Positions 9,491 to 18,757 of a stretch of DNA of 64,000 bases are shown here, piece by piece; positions within the stretch are counted from its first letter, which is position 1; the number at the start of each line of letters is the position of its first letter. The position numbers and the translations under genes were made by a program. The DNA comes from Longitalea arenae (GTDB taxonomy: Bacteria > Bacteroidota > Bacteroidia > Chitinophagales > Chitinophagaceae): positions 62,001 through 126,000 of the forward strand of contig NZ_JAFFJX010000001.1 of assembly GCF_016924755.1 (NCBI RefSeq). The letters are read 5' to 3'. The notes beneath the pieces are model-generated. The model did no database searches. It had not been told where the DNA came from and saw only the letters and a program-made list of their open reading frames with translations.

Positions 9491-9531
9491 GCGGAAATCT
9501 TTCTCTGCCTCCGGCTCTTAAAGATTTCCGC
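9491..9531. terminator. Strong hairpin after mnmG
   Basis: GCGGAAATCTTT (9491-9502) and AAAGATTTCCGC (9520-9531) form a perfect 12 bp stem with a 17-nt loop just past the mnmG stop. There is no clear U-tract, so it may be a 3'-end stabilising hairpin and not a classical terminator. The rest of the spacer to 9753 is AT-rich with nothing recognised. Confidence 0.55.
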
Positions 9532-9753
9532 TACACTTTGCGTTTCGCCAGATGTATTCTGTAAGATCCTCTTTCTATTAGCAACAAAAAATATATTAAC
9601 GATAAAATGAATAAGTTCGAGGAATAACATAGCTTCTATTTACACTAAATAATTAAAATATACCTGCTTCTTTCTTCTCACACCTTCATGTAATATACTT
9701 TTTTTCCAGCGCTTACTGAAAACAGGAATTGCCAATAAAAAGTAAAGATTATA

Positions 9754-10533
9754 CTAAACCTGTGAATAGGGGAGTGGTTCTAAAAACACCCTTCGGATAT
9801 TCGAAACCGTGTTTGCGTATTGCGGATCCGATGAAACCCGCTTCCAATCTGCATCTGCCCCAAATGCCGCCCAGTTCTTATCCCGCTCTTCCATATTCCT
9901 GAAGGTGATCATATACGTTAGGCATGGAAGATTGGGCCCCGCAATAGCTTCACCAAAAAATACTGGCGTTAGCTTTGTTTTATAAAAGATAGGGAACTCT
10001 TCATCGTTAAACATCTTGATCTTTCTTTTAACGGCATCTTCATTGTAACCTTCATAAGTTCTCAATTCGAAAATGCGTTGTTCTTTGGCGGGAACTTTCA
10101 TGACAGGCAATCCATCAAATGCAATCAATAAAGAAGTATTGAAACGATTGTAAACCGGCTTGTCTGCCGGCATCTTATCCCAGCTGGCGCTGTTCTGCCG
10201 GTAGTCATTATCTGCCTTTACTTTCTCATTGATGCTAGTGTAATCCTCAAACGAAGGATAAGCAATAAGCACATATACTTTTGGCGGCTCGGTTTTACCG
10301 GTTTCCTTAAAAACGCCTACGTGCTTTACGCCGAATTTATTAAAAGCAGGGATCAGTGCTTTTTCCAGGTAAGTATGTAAAGCACTCTGACTTCCACCAA
10401 AATGGATCTCATACTCACGCCACTCATATAATTCCTTTTTAGCTGCCTTACCAGGGAAGCCGAAAGCGAGGTTGCCGGCAGCTAATGCTGAAGTAGTCGT
10501 GGCTGCCAGTTGGATAAAGTTTCTACGTTTCAT
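9754..10533 (-). CDS. NIPSNAP family protein with Tat-like signal
   Basis: 259 residues. The start has MKRRNFIQLAATTTSALAAG, a twin-arginine-type leader, so export is likely. The mature part has two NIPSNAP-like ferredoxin-fold halves (about 33-130 beginning ELYEWREYEIHF, and about 150-257 beginning RIFELRTYEGY). These proteins are common in Bacteroidota and Planctomycetes, and their biochemical role is unknown. It is the third of three leftward genes after nadA and msrC, 21 bp from msrC, so it may be co-transcribed with it. Confidence 0.85.
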   Translation of the reverse strand: MKRRNFIQLAATTTSALAAGNLAFGFPGKAAKKELYEWREYEIHFGGSQSALHTYLEKALIPAFNKFGVKHVGVFKETGKTEPPKVYVLIAYPSFEDYTSINEKVKADNDYRQNSASWDKMPADKPVYNRFNTSLLIAFDGLPVMKVPAKEQRIFELRTYEGYNEDAVKRKIKMFNDEEFPIFYKTKLTPVFFGEAIAGPNLPCLTYMITFRNMEERDKNWAAFGADADWKRVSSDPQYANTVSNIRRVFLEPLPYSQV

Positions 10534-10554
10534 AAATGCGAAGCAATTGTTGAC

Positions 10555-11031
10555 TTATTCAAAAATGATGAGATTCACGATCTCTTCCAGGAAATGTTTA
10601 TCAGCCTCATCAAATGCGCCTAACTCTGCACTGTCTACATCCAACACTCCCATCACTTTGTTATCACGAATGATCGGTACCACAATCTCTGACCGTGACC
10701 TGCTGCTGCAGGCAATATGACCCGGGAACTTTTCTACATCGGGCACAATGATCGTTTGGGCTTTTTCCCAACTTGTTCCGCAAACCCCTCTGCCTTTCCT
10801 GATGCGGGTACAGGCTACCGGTCCCTGGAATGGCGCCAACACCAACTGGTTTTCTTTCACCAGGTAAAAACCAACCCATAGCCAGCCGAACTGTTCCATC
10901 AGCGCTGCTACGATATTGGCCAGGTTCGCCACCAGGTCGGGCTCGCCTTCGATCAATGCTTTTATTTGGGGGATTACCGACTGGTATTTTTCTTCTTTTG
11001 TGCCCTGCACAATGCTCAAATCTTCTGCCAT
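10555..11031 (-). CDS. msrC: Free methionine-(R)-sulfoxide reductase (GAF domain)
   Basis: 158 residues forming one GAF domain. The three catalytic cysteines of fRMsr are present: C74 in GPVACTRIRKGRGVC, C84 in the same segment, and C108 in HIACSSRSRSEIVVP. The enzyme reduces free methionine-R-sulfoxide in the cytoplasm using thioredoxin. The length and motif spacing match the family throughout. It lies between the NIPSNAP gene and the nadA block, all leftward, with a 250 bp spacer to nadA that contains DnaA-box-like sequences. Confidence 0.93.
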   Translation of the reverse strand: MAEDLSIVQGTKEEKYQSVIPQIKALIEGEPDLVANLANIVAALMEQFGWLWVGFYLVKENQLVLAPFQGPVACTRIRKGRGVCGTSWEKAQTIIVPDVEKFPGHIACSSRSRSEIVVPIIRDNKVMGVLDVDSAELGAFDEADKHFLEEIVNLIIFE

Positions 11032-11118
11032 GCCGCAAATATCGTTTTTTTGCTATTTCATAAAAACCTTTCCGGTCAAAAACACCGAACCTAACAGCCG
11101 TTGTTACGAAATAGCCGG

Positions 11119-11150
11119 TTATTCATAGGTTATTCACATGATAATTCACA
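11119..11150. promoter_or_regulatory. Three DnaA-box-like 9-mers upstream of msrC
   Basis: TTATTCATA (11119-11127), TTATTCACA (11130-11138, a perfect match to TTATNCACA) and TAATTCACA (11142-11150) are tandem and in the same orientation. They may be a satellite cluster of the oriC candidate at 12301-12833, or DnaA regulation of msrC. Confidence 0.55.
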
Positions 11151-11282
11151 GATTTCCGAACTATTTGCCTCACTATCAATAGCAATCCCTCCAGATACAA
11201 GCTGGCAGTAGGTATTTTGCAATCGCCAACTGCCCGTTGCAAACTGAAACAAGGGAGTGTAAGAATCCGTTAAGATGATGCT

Positions 11283-12293
11283 TTATAAACCATACTGCGC
11301 GCTGATTTCCAGCATTCTATCAATTGGCTTCTTGGCCGCAATGCGCAAATCCTCATTCATCAGGATCTCCGGTGTCTCATATTCCATGCACAGGTACAAC
11401 TTTTCCAAGGTGTTGAGTTTCATGTGTGGACAGTCATTGCAGGCACAGCTGTTATTGGGCGGCGCCGGAATGAAGGTCTTATCCGGTGAAGCCTTTTGCA
11501 TCTGGTGCAGAATACCGGTTTCAGTGGCAACAATGAATTCCTTAGCGTCGCTTTGCTGGGTGTATTTCAGCAAACCGGTGGTGGAACCGATATAATCGGC
11601 CAGCCGTAAAACCGCTTCTTCACATTCCGGGTGGGCAATGAATTTGGCGTTCGGGTGGCGGGTTTTCAGTTTGGTGATCTTTTCCAGGCTGAAGATCTCA
11701 TGTACCATACAGGCCCCATTCCACAAAACCATATCGCGGCCCGTTTTTTTCACCAGGTATGAACCCAGGTTTTTGTCGGGCGCAAAAATGATCTTTTGAT
11801 CGCGGGGCACACTTTCAACGATCTTTTCCGCATTGCTGGAAGTCACAATGATATCGCTCAGGGCCTTGATCTCGGCCGTACAATTGATGTAAGAGATCAC
11901 GATATGGTCGGGGTGCTGCTCTTTGAACTTTCTGAACAGGTCGGCCGGGGCACTGTCGGCCAGTGAACAACCCGCATTCAGGTCGGGCAGCAGGACTTTT
12001 TTACTGGGATTCAGGATCTTCGCCGTTTCGGCCATGAAATGCACACCGGCAAAAACAATGATATCAGCATCGGTTTTTTCTGCTTTCTGCGCCAAACCCA
12101 AACTATCCCCGATATAATCAGCCACATCCTGAATATCGGGCTCCTGGTAATAGTGCGCGAGCAGGATGGCATTTTTTTCTTTTTTCAAACGTTCAATTTC
12201 ATGAAACAAATCCAGGGTGGGATCAATGTCAATGTCGAGGAACCCGGCCTTCGCCACATTTTTTCTCGCATTAGCTACGTGGATATCTTCCAT
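11283..12293 (-). CDS. nadA: Quinolinate synthase
   Basis: 336 residues. Candidate [4Fe-4S] ligands are C109 (LNAGCSLAD), C195 (GACMVHE) and the C-terminal CACNDCPH cluster (C283/C285/C288). Other NadA motifs are [20 protein letters not shown] and the HPECEEAV segment. The enzyme condenses iminoaspartate with dihydroxyacetone phosphate to quinolinate in de novo NAD synthesis. nadB and nadC are not in the window. Its upstream region is the oriC candidate, so the gene points away from the proposed origin. Confidence 0.96.
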   Translation of the reverse strand: MEDIHVANARKNVAKAGFLDIDIDPTLDLFHEIERLKKEKNAILLAHYYQEPDIQDVADYIGDSLGLAQKAEKTDADIIVFAGVHFMAETAKILNPSKKVLLPDLNAGCSLADSAPADLFRKFKEQHPDHIVISYINCTAEIKALSDIIVTSSNAEKIVESVPRDQKIIFAPDKNLGSYLVKKTGRDMVLWNGACMVHEIFSLEKITKLKTRHPNAKFIAHPECEEAVLRLADYIGSTTGLLKYTQQSDAKEFIVATETGILHQMQKASPDKTFIPAPPNNSCACNDCPHMKLNTLEKLYLCMEYETPEILMNEDLRIAAKKPIDRMLEISAQYGL

Positions 12294-12300
12294 AGTATTT

Positions 12301-12833
12301 ATATTAATTCTATTTTTTTATAAATAACCTATTATTATTACGGCTGTGGATTCGTGGATAAAATGAAAGCCGCGAAATTTGGTAAAGTTACAACAACCTG
12401 GTTATCCACGTTTTTCCACTTTCTATCAACATTAAACAATTGTTACGGGGCAAGGGTTCTACGCAGTTTTCCACTCTGGTGGAATAAAAAGCGCCGGGAA
12501 AAATAGAACGGTGTCGGAACATAAAAAGTCTGTGAATGGAGGTCTAATAACTAAGGGTTTGTATACAGCGGGGTCTAGGGAAAACTATTCACCGAAACTT
12601 ATAGGCCAAGTATCCACTAAAATCGATGTGCAAAAACCGGGGTTACCCACATAATTTCCGGGTTATGCCCTTTTGATGTTAGCACTGTTTTCACGACACT
12701 GTTCCACGGAAAGATTGCCAGCAGTACGCAGCTGTAATATCTGAAGTGTCGTTCACCTTAATTCAGTGGTTGTTCACATCCCTGTGAACTGTTAAAACCT
12801 TTACTCGATGCTGGTTTTGAGTGGTTTTCCACA
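12301..12833. other. oriC: Candidate chromosomal replication origin (oriC)
   Basis: This gene-free region between the divergent genes nadA and ppiD has an AT-rich stretch (12301-12340). It is followed by many DnaA-box-like 9-mers: CGTGGATAA (12353-12361, inverse of TTATCCACG), TTATCCACG (12402-12410), TTTTCCACT (12412-12420 and 12467-12475), a TATCCACTA-type box near 12610, TTACCCACA (12643-12651), TTGTTCACA (12770-12778) and TTTTCCACA (12825-12833). parS-like half sites (TGTTTTCACG, TGTTCCACGG) occur near 12690-12710. The neighbourhood (mnmG, dnaN, parS) supports the call. The exact unwinding site is not determined. Confidence 0.6.
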
Positions 12834-12834
12834 G

Positions 12835-12865
12835 TTTGTTCATAAACTTTTTTCTCCTATTTTTG
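12835..12865 (+). promoter_or_regulatory. Consensus Bacteroidota promoter for the ppiD-like gene
   Basis: TTTG at 12835-12838, a 19 bp spacer, and TATTTTTG at 12858-12865 exactly match the -33 TTTG / -7 TAnnTTTG consensus. The -33 box directly abuts the last DnaA-box-like sequence (12825-12833), so DnaA binding could influence this promoter. Confidence 0.8.
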
Positions 12866-12896
12866 CCATCCTTATAAAAAGAGGTATACCTATAAT

Positions 12897-15032
12897 ATGT
12901 CAGTTATTCAAACCATCCGCGACAAAGCTGCGTGGATCATTATCGCAGCGATTGCGTTAGCCCTTATCGCCTTTATCGTACAGGATGCCCTGCAAGGAGG
13001 AGGCGGAGGTTTGTTCCGCGGTAACAATACGACCCTTGGAAAAGTAAATGGTACCAGTATCGACGTGCGCGACTTTGAGCAACGCTACAAAATGGCCGAA
13101 GAAAACTACCGTGCGCAGAACTACCCCGTAAATGACCAGCTGCGTAACCAGATCCGTGAAAGCCTGTGGAACGAATTCGTTGAGGACGCGTTGATGGCCG
13201 ACGAATACAAAAAGCTGGGCATTACCGTATCTGACAAAGAAGTGGGTGATCTATTATATGGTGCTAACCCACCCCAAATGTTAAGACAACAATTTACCGA
13301 TTCAACCGGTGTATATAATGCACAAATGGCTTACCAGGCCATCCGCTCGCTGAAAAAAAATACGCCCCAGTACAACAGCTTTTGGGGTGAATTTGTTCCG
13401 GCCCTCGAAAAGAGCCGTCAGCGCGAAAAATTTACTTCCCTGCTCGGAAAAAGCATGTACGTTCCCAAGTGGCTGCTCGAAAAGAACAATGCTGAAAACA
13501 GCCAGCGTGCTTCTATCTCCTATGTAAATGTTCCGTATTCTTCTATTCCTGATTCCACCATCAAGTTAACTGACGAGGACATCAAAGAATATGTTGAAAA
13601 ACATAAAGAGCTGTATAAACAGGAAAATGAACGCAGCCTGATGTATGTGACTTTCGATGCTGCTCCCAGCAGTGCCGACAGCCAGGCTGTATATAATAAT
13701 GTAGCCGCACAAAAAGATGCACTGGCTGCAGCCGCCACACCGGCCGACATTCAAAATGTACTGGCCACCAACTCCAGCGAAACGCCGTTCTTCGATGGGT
13801 ATGTATTGAGCAGCCGCATGCAAATGTCAAATGCCGATACCCTTCGCCGGTTGGCCGATGGCCAGGTGTTTGGTCCTTACCTCGACGGCCCTAACTATAC
13901 CCTGGCTAAAATGGTTGGCCGCCGCAATATGCCCGACAGCGTTAAATGCCGTCATATATTGATAAAGATCGCCGATCAGCAGGGTCAAACAAGAACCGAC
14001 AGTGCTGCAAAAAAACTGATCGACAGCATTGAAACTGCTATCAAAGGCGGCGCCAGCTTCGACAGCATGGTAGTTAAATACAGTGATGATGCCGGAAGTA
14101 AAGACAAACAGGGTGAATATGAATTCACTTCCATGCAGTTCTCTAACCTGAGCAAGGAATTTGCTGAAGTGATCTTCTATGGCAATCCCGGCGATAAAAA
14201 AGTTGTAAAAGTAGAAAACGCTTCCTATAGCGGTTACCATTATATAGAAGTACTGAGCCAGAAGAAATTTGAAACTGCCTATAAGATTGCTTACCTGAGC
14301 CGCCCGGTTGTTCCAAGCGATGAAACCGTAAACAGCGCAAGCGGCATGGCAGCACAGTTTGCAGCGGAAAGCCGTTCACTGAAAGCATTTGATGAAAATG
14401 CTACCAAAAGAAAACTGAATAAATTCCCGAGCGACGTTAAAGAAAGTGATTTCATGATCATGGGATTGGGTGAATCACGCGAACTGATCCGCTGGGCATT
14501 TAACGATGCTAAAAAAGGCGATGTGGCCGAGCATCCATTCCTGGTAGGTGATAAATATGTAGTACCGGCCGTTACAGCTGTTTCGGAAAAAGGAACTATG
14601 TCTGTTGAAAAAGCCCGTCCATTGGTTGAGTATAAAGTCCGTAATATTAAGAAAGCAGAAAACATTATCAAAAAGATCGGCAATGCTTCAACCCTGGAAG
14701 CTGTAGCACAAGCTACCGGCCAGCAGGTAATGAAAGCCGATAGTATTGTTTTCAACAGCAGCTTTATACCAAATGTTGGTAACGAGTTGAAAGTGTTGGG
14801 TGCCGCCTTTAATAAAGAATACCAGACAAAAGTTTCTCCGCCCATCAAAGGTGAAATTGGTGTATTCGTGATCAAAGTAGACAATGTTTCTGCTGTTCCT
14901 AATCCGAACTTCGATGCCAAAGCACAACAAGCCGCAATGCAACAGCAAATGGGTACGATGATCGGTTACAGAGCGATTGAAATAATGAAGAAATCGGCCA
15001 ATATCAAGGATAACAGGATCAAGTTTTTTTAG
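12897..15032 (+). CDS. Membrane-anchored peptidyl-prolyl isomerase, PpiD/SurA type
   Basis: 711 residues. One N-terminal transmembrane helix (about 12-30, AAWIIIAAIALALIAFIVQD) is followed by a SurA-N-like chaperone region with GKVNGTSIDVRDFEQRYK, and by a parvulin PPIase domain starting near residue 350 (VKCRHILIKI). A long C-terminal chaperone-like part follows. PpiD-type proteins sit in the inner membrane facing the periplasm and assist folding of exported proteins. The length is typical for Bacteroidota members. A consensus promoter lies 31 bp upstream and a strong terminator follows, so the gene appears monocistronic. Confidence 0.92.
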   Translation: MSVIQTIRDKAAWIIIAAIALALIAFIVQDALQGGGGGLFRGNNTTLGKVNGTSIDVRDFEQRYKMAEENYRAQNYPVNDQLRNQIRESLWNEFVEDALMADEYKKLGITVSDKEVGDLLYGANPPQMLRQQFTDSTGVYNAQMAYQAIRSLKKNTPQYNSFWGEFVPALEKSRQREKFTSLLGKSMYVPKWLLEKNNAENSQRASISYVNVPYSSIPDSTIKLTDEDIKEYVEKHKELYKQENERSLMYVTFDAAPSSADSQAVYNNVAAQKDALAAAATPADIQNVLATNSSETPFFDGYVLSSRMQMSNADTLRRLADGQVFGPYLDGPNYTLAKMVGRRNMPDSVKCRHILIKIADQQGQTRTDSAAKKLIDSIETAIKGGASFDSMVVKYSDDAGSKDKQGEYEFTSMQFSNLSKEFAEVIFYGNPGDKKVVKVENASYSGYHYIEVLSQKKFETAYKIAYLSRPVVPSDETVNSASGMAAQFAAESRSLKAFDENATKRKLNKFPSDVKESDFMIMGLGESRELIRWAFNDAKKGDVAEHPFLVGDKYVVPAVTAVSEKGTMSVEKARPLVEYKVRNIKKAENIIKKIGNASTLEAVAQATGQQVMKADSIVFNSSFIPNVGNELKVLGAAFNKEYQTKVSPPIKGEIGVFVIKVDNVSAVPNPNFDAKAQQAAMQQQMGTMIGYRAIEIMKKSANIKDNRIKFF

Positions 15033-15072
15033 TTAATAACTTGACTTTCTAAGTTAAAAATTAATAATGTCG

Positions 15073-15114
15073 ATGGGGTTGATAAGGAAACTTATCAGCC
15101 CCATTTGCTTTTTT
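15073..15114 (+). terminator. Rho-independent terminator after the ppiD-like gene
   Basis: ATGGGGTTGATAAG pairs with CTTATCAGCCCCAT around a GAAA loop, followed by TTGCTTTTTT. This is a near-perfect stem of 13-14 bp. Confidence 0.88.
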
Positions 15115-15261
15115 ACGCAGAAAAATCCTCTATCTTATTGATATGTAATATAGTCAGGGCTATTTTATCAACGAATAATCCGCGATTTTATCGGGGCAGG
15201 CGCTGCCCAGTTTTCAACTTTCCGTATTAACTTTGCTCCTGTTCAGTGAAAACGGAGTATT

Positions 15262-15768
15262 ATGAGTGAAGAAATTGTAAATAAGGTCGCACAAAGCCAA
15301 TTGGTCACCGTTGACCTTGAAACTTATTATCCTACCGAAGATTTCGCGGTCTTCGACCTGAAACCGCATTTGTTCATGGAACTGATCCTGAAGGAGAAAG
15401 AGTTTCGTACCGCCTTACAAAATTTCGATTGGAGTATTTACCAGAATAAAGTAGTAGCAGTTACCTGTACAGCAGATGCCATCATTCCCATGTGGGCTTA
15501 CATGCTGGTTGGTTCATACCTGCAGCCGGTTGCCACAAACATTATTTTTGGCGATGAAAATACAGCCCGGCAACAACTTTTTGTGCAACGCATAGAAGCC
15601 ATTGATACCGCACCATTCGTTGATAAAAGAATTGTTGTAAAAGGATGTGGCGATATCCCCATTGGTGAGTTTGCCTACCTGGCCATCACCAAAAAATTGA
15701 TGCCGGTAGCCAAAAGCATAATGTATGGCGAGCCCTGCAGTACTGTTCCTATCTTTAAAAGAAAATAA
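15262..15768 (+). CDS. DUF2480 family protein
   Basis: 168 residues, cytoplasmic, with no signal peptide. It matches the Bacteroidota-specific DUF2480 family over its full length (for example LVTVDLETYYPTEDFAVFDL near the start, KGCGDIPIGEFAYLAITKKL and a C-terminal EPCSTVPIFKRK). The function is unknown. The KGCGDIP segment has a conserved Cys that may matter for catalysis or metal binding (inference). A TAACTTTG -7 element at 15228-15235 lies just upstream, and a hairpin terminator follows the stop. It is probably transcribed alone. Confidence 0.88.
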   Translation: MSEEIVNKVAQSQLVTVDLETYYPTEDFAVFDLKPHLFMELILKEKEFRTALQNFDWSIYQNKVVAVTCTADAIIPMWAYMLVGSYLQPVATNIIFGDENTARQQLFVQRIEAIDTAPFVDKRIVVKGCGDIPIGEFAYLAITKKLMPVAKSIMYGEPCSTVPIFKRK

Positions 15769-15774
15769 TTAACG

Positions 15775-15808
15775 AAGCCGTCTTGATCATATCGGGGCGG
15801 CTTTTTTT
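15775..15808 (+). terminator. Terminator after the DUF2480 gene
   Basis: AAGCCG (15775-15780) pairs with CGGCTT (15798-15803), followed by a run of T residues. The stem is short but the U-tract is good. Confidence 0.7.
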
Positions 15809-15837
15809 AATCTGACTTATTGCCTGCCTGCTTGCCG

Positions 15838-15935
15838 GGGTGTGCCACACTTATCCCGCACATCTTAAACACCGGTATTTGTGCCAGATTTACTCAGGCC
15901 ACGATCATTCTGACTCTGGCACACTTGATTCTACT
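15838..15935. repeat. Copy of a dispersed inverted-repeat family upstream of cydA
   Basis: The region holds GTGTGCCACACTT at the left and a GTGCCAGA ... TCTGGCACAC inverted pair on the right (about 15880-15935). This resembles the elements at 28287, 33667 and 50587, which share GTGTGGCAC/GTGCCAGAC-type arms. It occupies the cydA leader region, so any transcript would carry the hairpin. Confidence 0.5.
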
Positions 15936-15956
15936 AAAGAAACTAAAACCGTCAAC

Positions 15957-17342
15957 ATGGACGTAGAAATATTAGCGCGTATACAATTCGCCTTTACCAT
16001 TGCCTTTCACTATATCTATCCGCCTTTAAGTATTGGTCTTGGTTTATTGCTCGTGATCTTTGAAGGTCTCTATCTTAAAACGGGTAATAAAATGTATGAG
16101 CAGATCACCCGTTTCTGGATCAGAATCTTTGCGCTCATCTTCGGTATTGGAGTTGCTACCGGCATTATAATGGAATTTGAATTCGGCACCAACTGGGCTA
16201 CCTATTCAAAATACGTGGGGGATATCTTTGGCAGCGCCCTGGCAGCCGAAGGTATTTTTGCTTTTGCGCTGGAATCGGGCTTTTTGGGAATACTTATTTT
16301 CGGCTGGAACCGCGTAAGCTCCAAAGTACATTTCTTTTCAACCCTGATGGTGTTCCTCGGTTCCATGTTCTCGGCCATCTGGATCGTGGTGGCCAACTCC
16401 TGGCAACAAACGCCCGCAGGTTATCATATTGTGGGAAAAGACCTGGAGGCGCGCGCCGAGATCACCGATTTCTGGGCCATGGTATTCAATCCATCCAGCG
16501 TGGATAGGCTCATACATGTATGGATAGCGGCTTTTCTGGCCGGTATTTTCCTCGTGCTGAGTGTTAATGCCTGGTATATTTTGAAGAACAAACACCTCGA
16601 AATTGCCAAACCCTCTTTTAAAATAGCACTGGTTGCAGGAACTGTATTTTCACTGCTGCAGCTCTTTGCAGGTCACCGCAGCGCCGATGTAGTGTATAAA
16701 CACCAGCCGGCCAAACTCGCTGCGCTTGAAGGACATTATGATTCCATGGCGGTGGCCGATATGTTCTTACTGGGCTATGTTAATAACAAAACACAAGAAG
16801 TAACCGGGATAAAGATACCCGGCGGACTATCGTTTTTGACGCAGGGTGATTTTAATAAACCGGTGAAAGGCCTGAATGCTTTCAAACCTGATGAAAGACC
16901 TACCCAGGTAAATGCTATATTCCAGTTCTATCACATCATGGTGGCCATCGGCATGTTCCTGATCGCCCTCACCGTATATGCATCGTGGTTGAGCTATAGA
17001 AAAAAATTATTCGAAAAGCGATGGCTGATGTGGGTTTTTGTATGGGCGGTGCTGGCGCCGCAGATCGCCAATCAAACCGGCTGGTTTGCCGCTGAAATGG
17101 GCCGCCAGCCTTGGGTGGTGTATGGATTGCTGAGAACTTCCGATGCCCTGTCGAAAACCGTGACGGCCAACCAGATCATATTTTCCCTTGTATTGTTCAC
17201 GGTCGTGTATATGTTATTATTTGTGCTGTTCCTTTATTTATTGAACAAGAAAATTGTGCATGGACCGGTTGATCATGGTACAAAAGAAGATATTGAGGAA
17301 GGCAGAAAAAGAGATAACCCCATCATGGACCACCATCAGTAA
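15957..17342 (+). CDS. cydA: Cytochrome bd ubiquinol oxidase subunit I
   Basis: 461 residues from the ATG at 15957. A longer in-frame extension to 15840 exists, but it translates the repeat element and lacks homology, so I start at [13 protein letters not shown]. Multi-spanning membrane protein with the haem-ligand His18 (AFHYIYPP), the quinol-binding region and the hallmark [18 protein letters not shown]. CydA binds haems b558, b595 and d and oxidises quinol while reducing oxygen at high affinity. The length suggests a short Q-loop. It is followed 97 bp later by cydB in the same direction. No small cydX-like subunit was recognised. Confidence 0.95.
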   Translation: MDVEILARIQFAFTIAFHYIYPPLSIGLGLLLVIFEGLYLKTGNKMYEQITRFWIRIFALIFGIGVATGIIMEFEFGTNWATYSKYVGDIFGSALAAEGIFAFALESGFLGILIFGWNRVSSKVHFFSTLMVFLGSMFSAIWIVVANSWQQTPAGYHIVGKDLEARAEITDFWAMVFNPSSVDRLIHVWIAAFLAGIFLVLSVNAWYILKNKHLEIAKPSFKIALVAGTVFSLLQLFAGHRSADVVYKHQPAKLAALEGHYDSMAVADMFLLGYVNNKTQEVTGIKIPGGLSFLTQGDFNKPVKGLNAFKPDERPTQVNAIFQFYHIMVAIGMFLIALTVYASWLSYRKKLFEKRWLMWVFVWAVLAPQIANQTGWFAAEMGRQPWVVYGLLRTSDALSKTVTANQIIFSLVLFTVVYMLLFVLFLYLLNKKIVHGPVDHGTKEDIEEGRKRDNPIMDHHQ

Positions 17343-17412
17343 ATTTCTGATTTTTCGATGGCGCGATTTCGTGATTTAAACGCAAAATCTTAAACCCAAA
17401 ATCTCAAAATCA
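17343..17412. repeat. Short-period repeat between cydA and cydB
   Basis: Degenerate units of 7-8 bp alternate between GATTT and AAATC forms (for example TTTCTGATTTTTCG, then AAAATCTCAAAATC), forming an imperfect inverted array. The same unit type reappears after cydB. Confidence 0.6.
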
Positions 17413-17439
17413 ATTGTACACGCTGCATAAACTATAACA

Positions 17440-18474
17440 ATGGAAACATTCTTAGGTATCGATTATAACGTTTGGTGGTATCTGGTTTTTGGCGCGGTGA
17501 TCAGTGGTTATGCTATTCTCGACGGCTTCGACCTGGGCGCCGGCGCTTTACACCTCCTGTTAAATAAAGAACTCAGCCGGCGGATTGCATTGAATGCGAT
17601 CGGTCCTGTATGGGATGGCAACGAAGTGTGGCTGGTGATCGGCGGGGGCGCTTTGTTTGCCGGTTTCCCCGTGGCCTATGCCGCTATTTTCTCCGCTTTT
17701 TATGTTCCCTTCATGATCTTTCTCGTGGGTCTCATCTTTCGCGGTGTGGCTATCGAATTCAGAAGTAAGGAACCCGGTAAATTATGGCGTAAGACCTGGG
17801 ATGTAGTGTATTGCGTAGCTTCTATCACTATATCGTTATCGCTCGGACTGATGCTGGGGAATGTAGCCCTGGGCATTTCTTTGAATGAACAAAAGGAATT
17901 CAATGGCGACTGGTTATCGTTCTTCAATTTCTTTTCTATCATGGTGGCCATTACAACCCTGGCCCTGTTCATGATGCATGGCGCTATTTACCTGGTGATG
18001 AAAACAGAGAACAGGTTATATACCAAATTGTATATCCTGGCCCGCCAGTTCATCATCTTTTTTGTATTAAGTTTTGTGATCACTACTTTATACACCTTAT
18101 TATATATTCCACATCTGGGTGATTTTTTCAGAGCGCATCCATCTTCATTTATTATTCCTGTATTGATGGTACTGGCGATTGCCAATATTCCCCGGCAATT
18201 GAAAATTGGTAAATACCGTTTTGCCTTTATAAGTTCAGCCGTTACCATTGCCTTACTGTTGATAATGGTGGCCCTGGAAGTATTTCCTTATTTGTTGTAT
18301 TCGAGAGATAATCCGGCTAACAGTATTACCGTGCACAATGCGGCGGCATCGGCTAAGACCATGAAGATCTTATTGATCATTGCTTTAATAGGCACGCCGT
18401 TAGTGGCTACCTATACCTCCTTTGTATTCTGGACCTTTAAGGGCAAAGTAAAGCTGGACGAAACAAGCTACTGA
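17440..18474 (+). CDS. cydB: Cytochrome bd ubiquinol oxidase subunit II
   Basis: 344 residues with about nine transmembrane helices. Family signatures include the N-terminal WWYLVFGAVISGYAILDGFD with the GFDLG motif, and GPVWDGNEVWLV. CydB pairs with CydA in the inner membrane and gives high-affinity, cyanide-tolerant respiration. The gene follows cydA at 97 bp, with the spacer filled by a short repeat array. A terminator of the usual type is not seen. Instead a long palindromic array follows the stop and meets the convergent isomerase gene. Confidence 0.95.
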   Translation: METFLGIDYNVWWYLVFGAVISGYAILDGFDLGAGALHLLLNKELSRRIALNAIGPVWDGNEVWLVIGGGALFAGFPVAYAAIFSAFYVPFMIFLVGLIFRGVAIEFRSKEPGKLWRKTWDVVYCVASITISLSLGLMLGNVALGISLNEQKEFNGDWLSFFNFFSIMVAITTLALFMMHGAIYLVMKTENRLYTKLYILARQFIIFFVLSFVITTLYTLLYIPHLGDFFRAHPSSFIIPVLMVLAIANIPRQLKIGKYRFAFISSAVTIALLLIMVALEVFPYLLYSRDNPANSITVHNAAASAKTMKILLIIALIGTPLVATYTSFVFWTFKGKVKLDETSY

Positions 18475-18480
18475 TCGGTT

Positions 18481-18757
18481 GCTGATTTCTGATTTTGAGA
18501 TTTTATTTAATCGCAGGCTTCGCGATCATCTTCGATCCTCGTATTTTACCGATATCTCAAATGCATTATAGCGATTTCTGATTTCTTGATTTCGGGATTT
18601 TATTTAATCGCAGGCTTCGCGATCATCTTCGATCCTCGTATTTTACCAACATCTCAAATGCATTATAGCGATTGCTGATTTCTGATTTTGAGATTTAGAG
18701 ATTTAAAATCCCAAAATCTCTAAATCCCAAAATCGCAAATCTCGAAATCAGAAATCT
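18481..18757. repeat. 97 bp direct repeat plus 8 bp-unit inverted array between convergent genes
   Basis: Two copies of a 97 bp unit (18481-18577 and 18578-18674) contain the near-identical block TTTAATCGCAGGCTTCGCGA. A partial third copy then runs into an array of 8 bp units, first of the GATTTTGA type and then of the inverse AAATCTCA type, ending about 20 bp before the convergent CDS end. The array can fold into a long hairpin and probably acts as a bidirectional terminator. Confidence 0.8.

Noticed and set aside
15840-15956. Longer N-terminus for cydA
   Set aside because: It translates the dispersed repeat. CydA homology begins exactly at the ATG at 15957.
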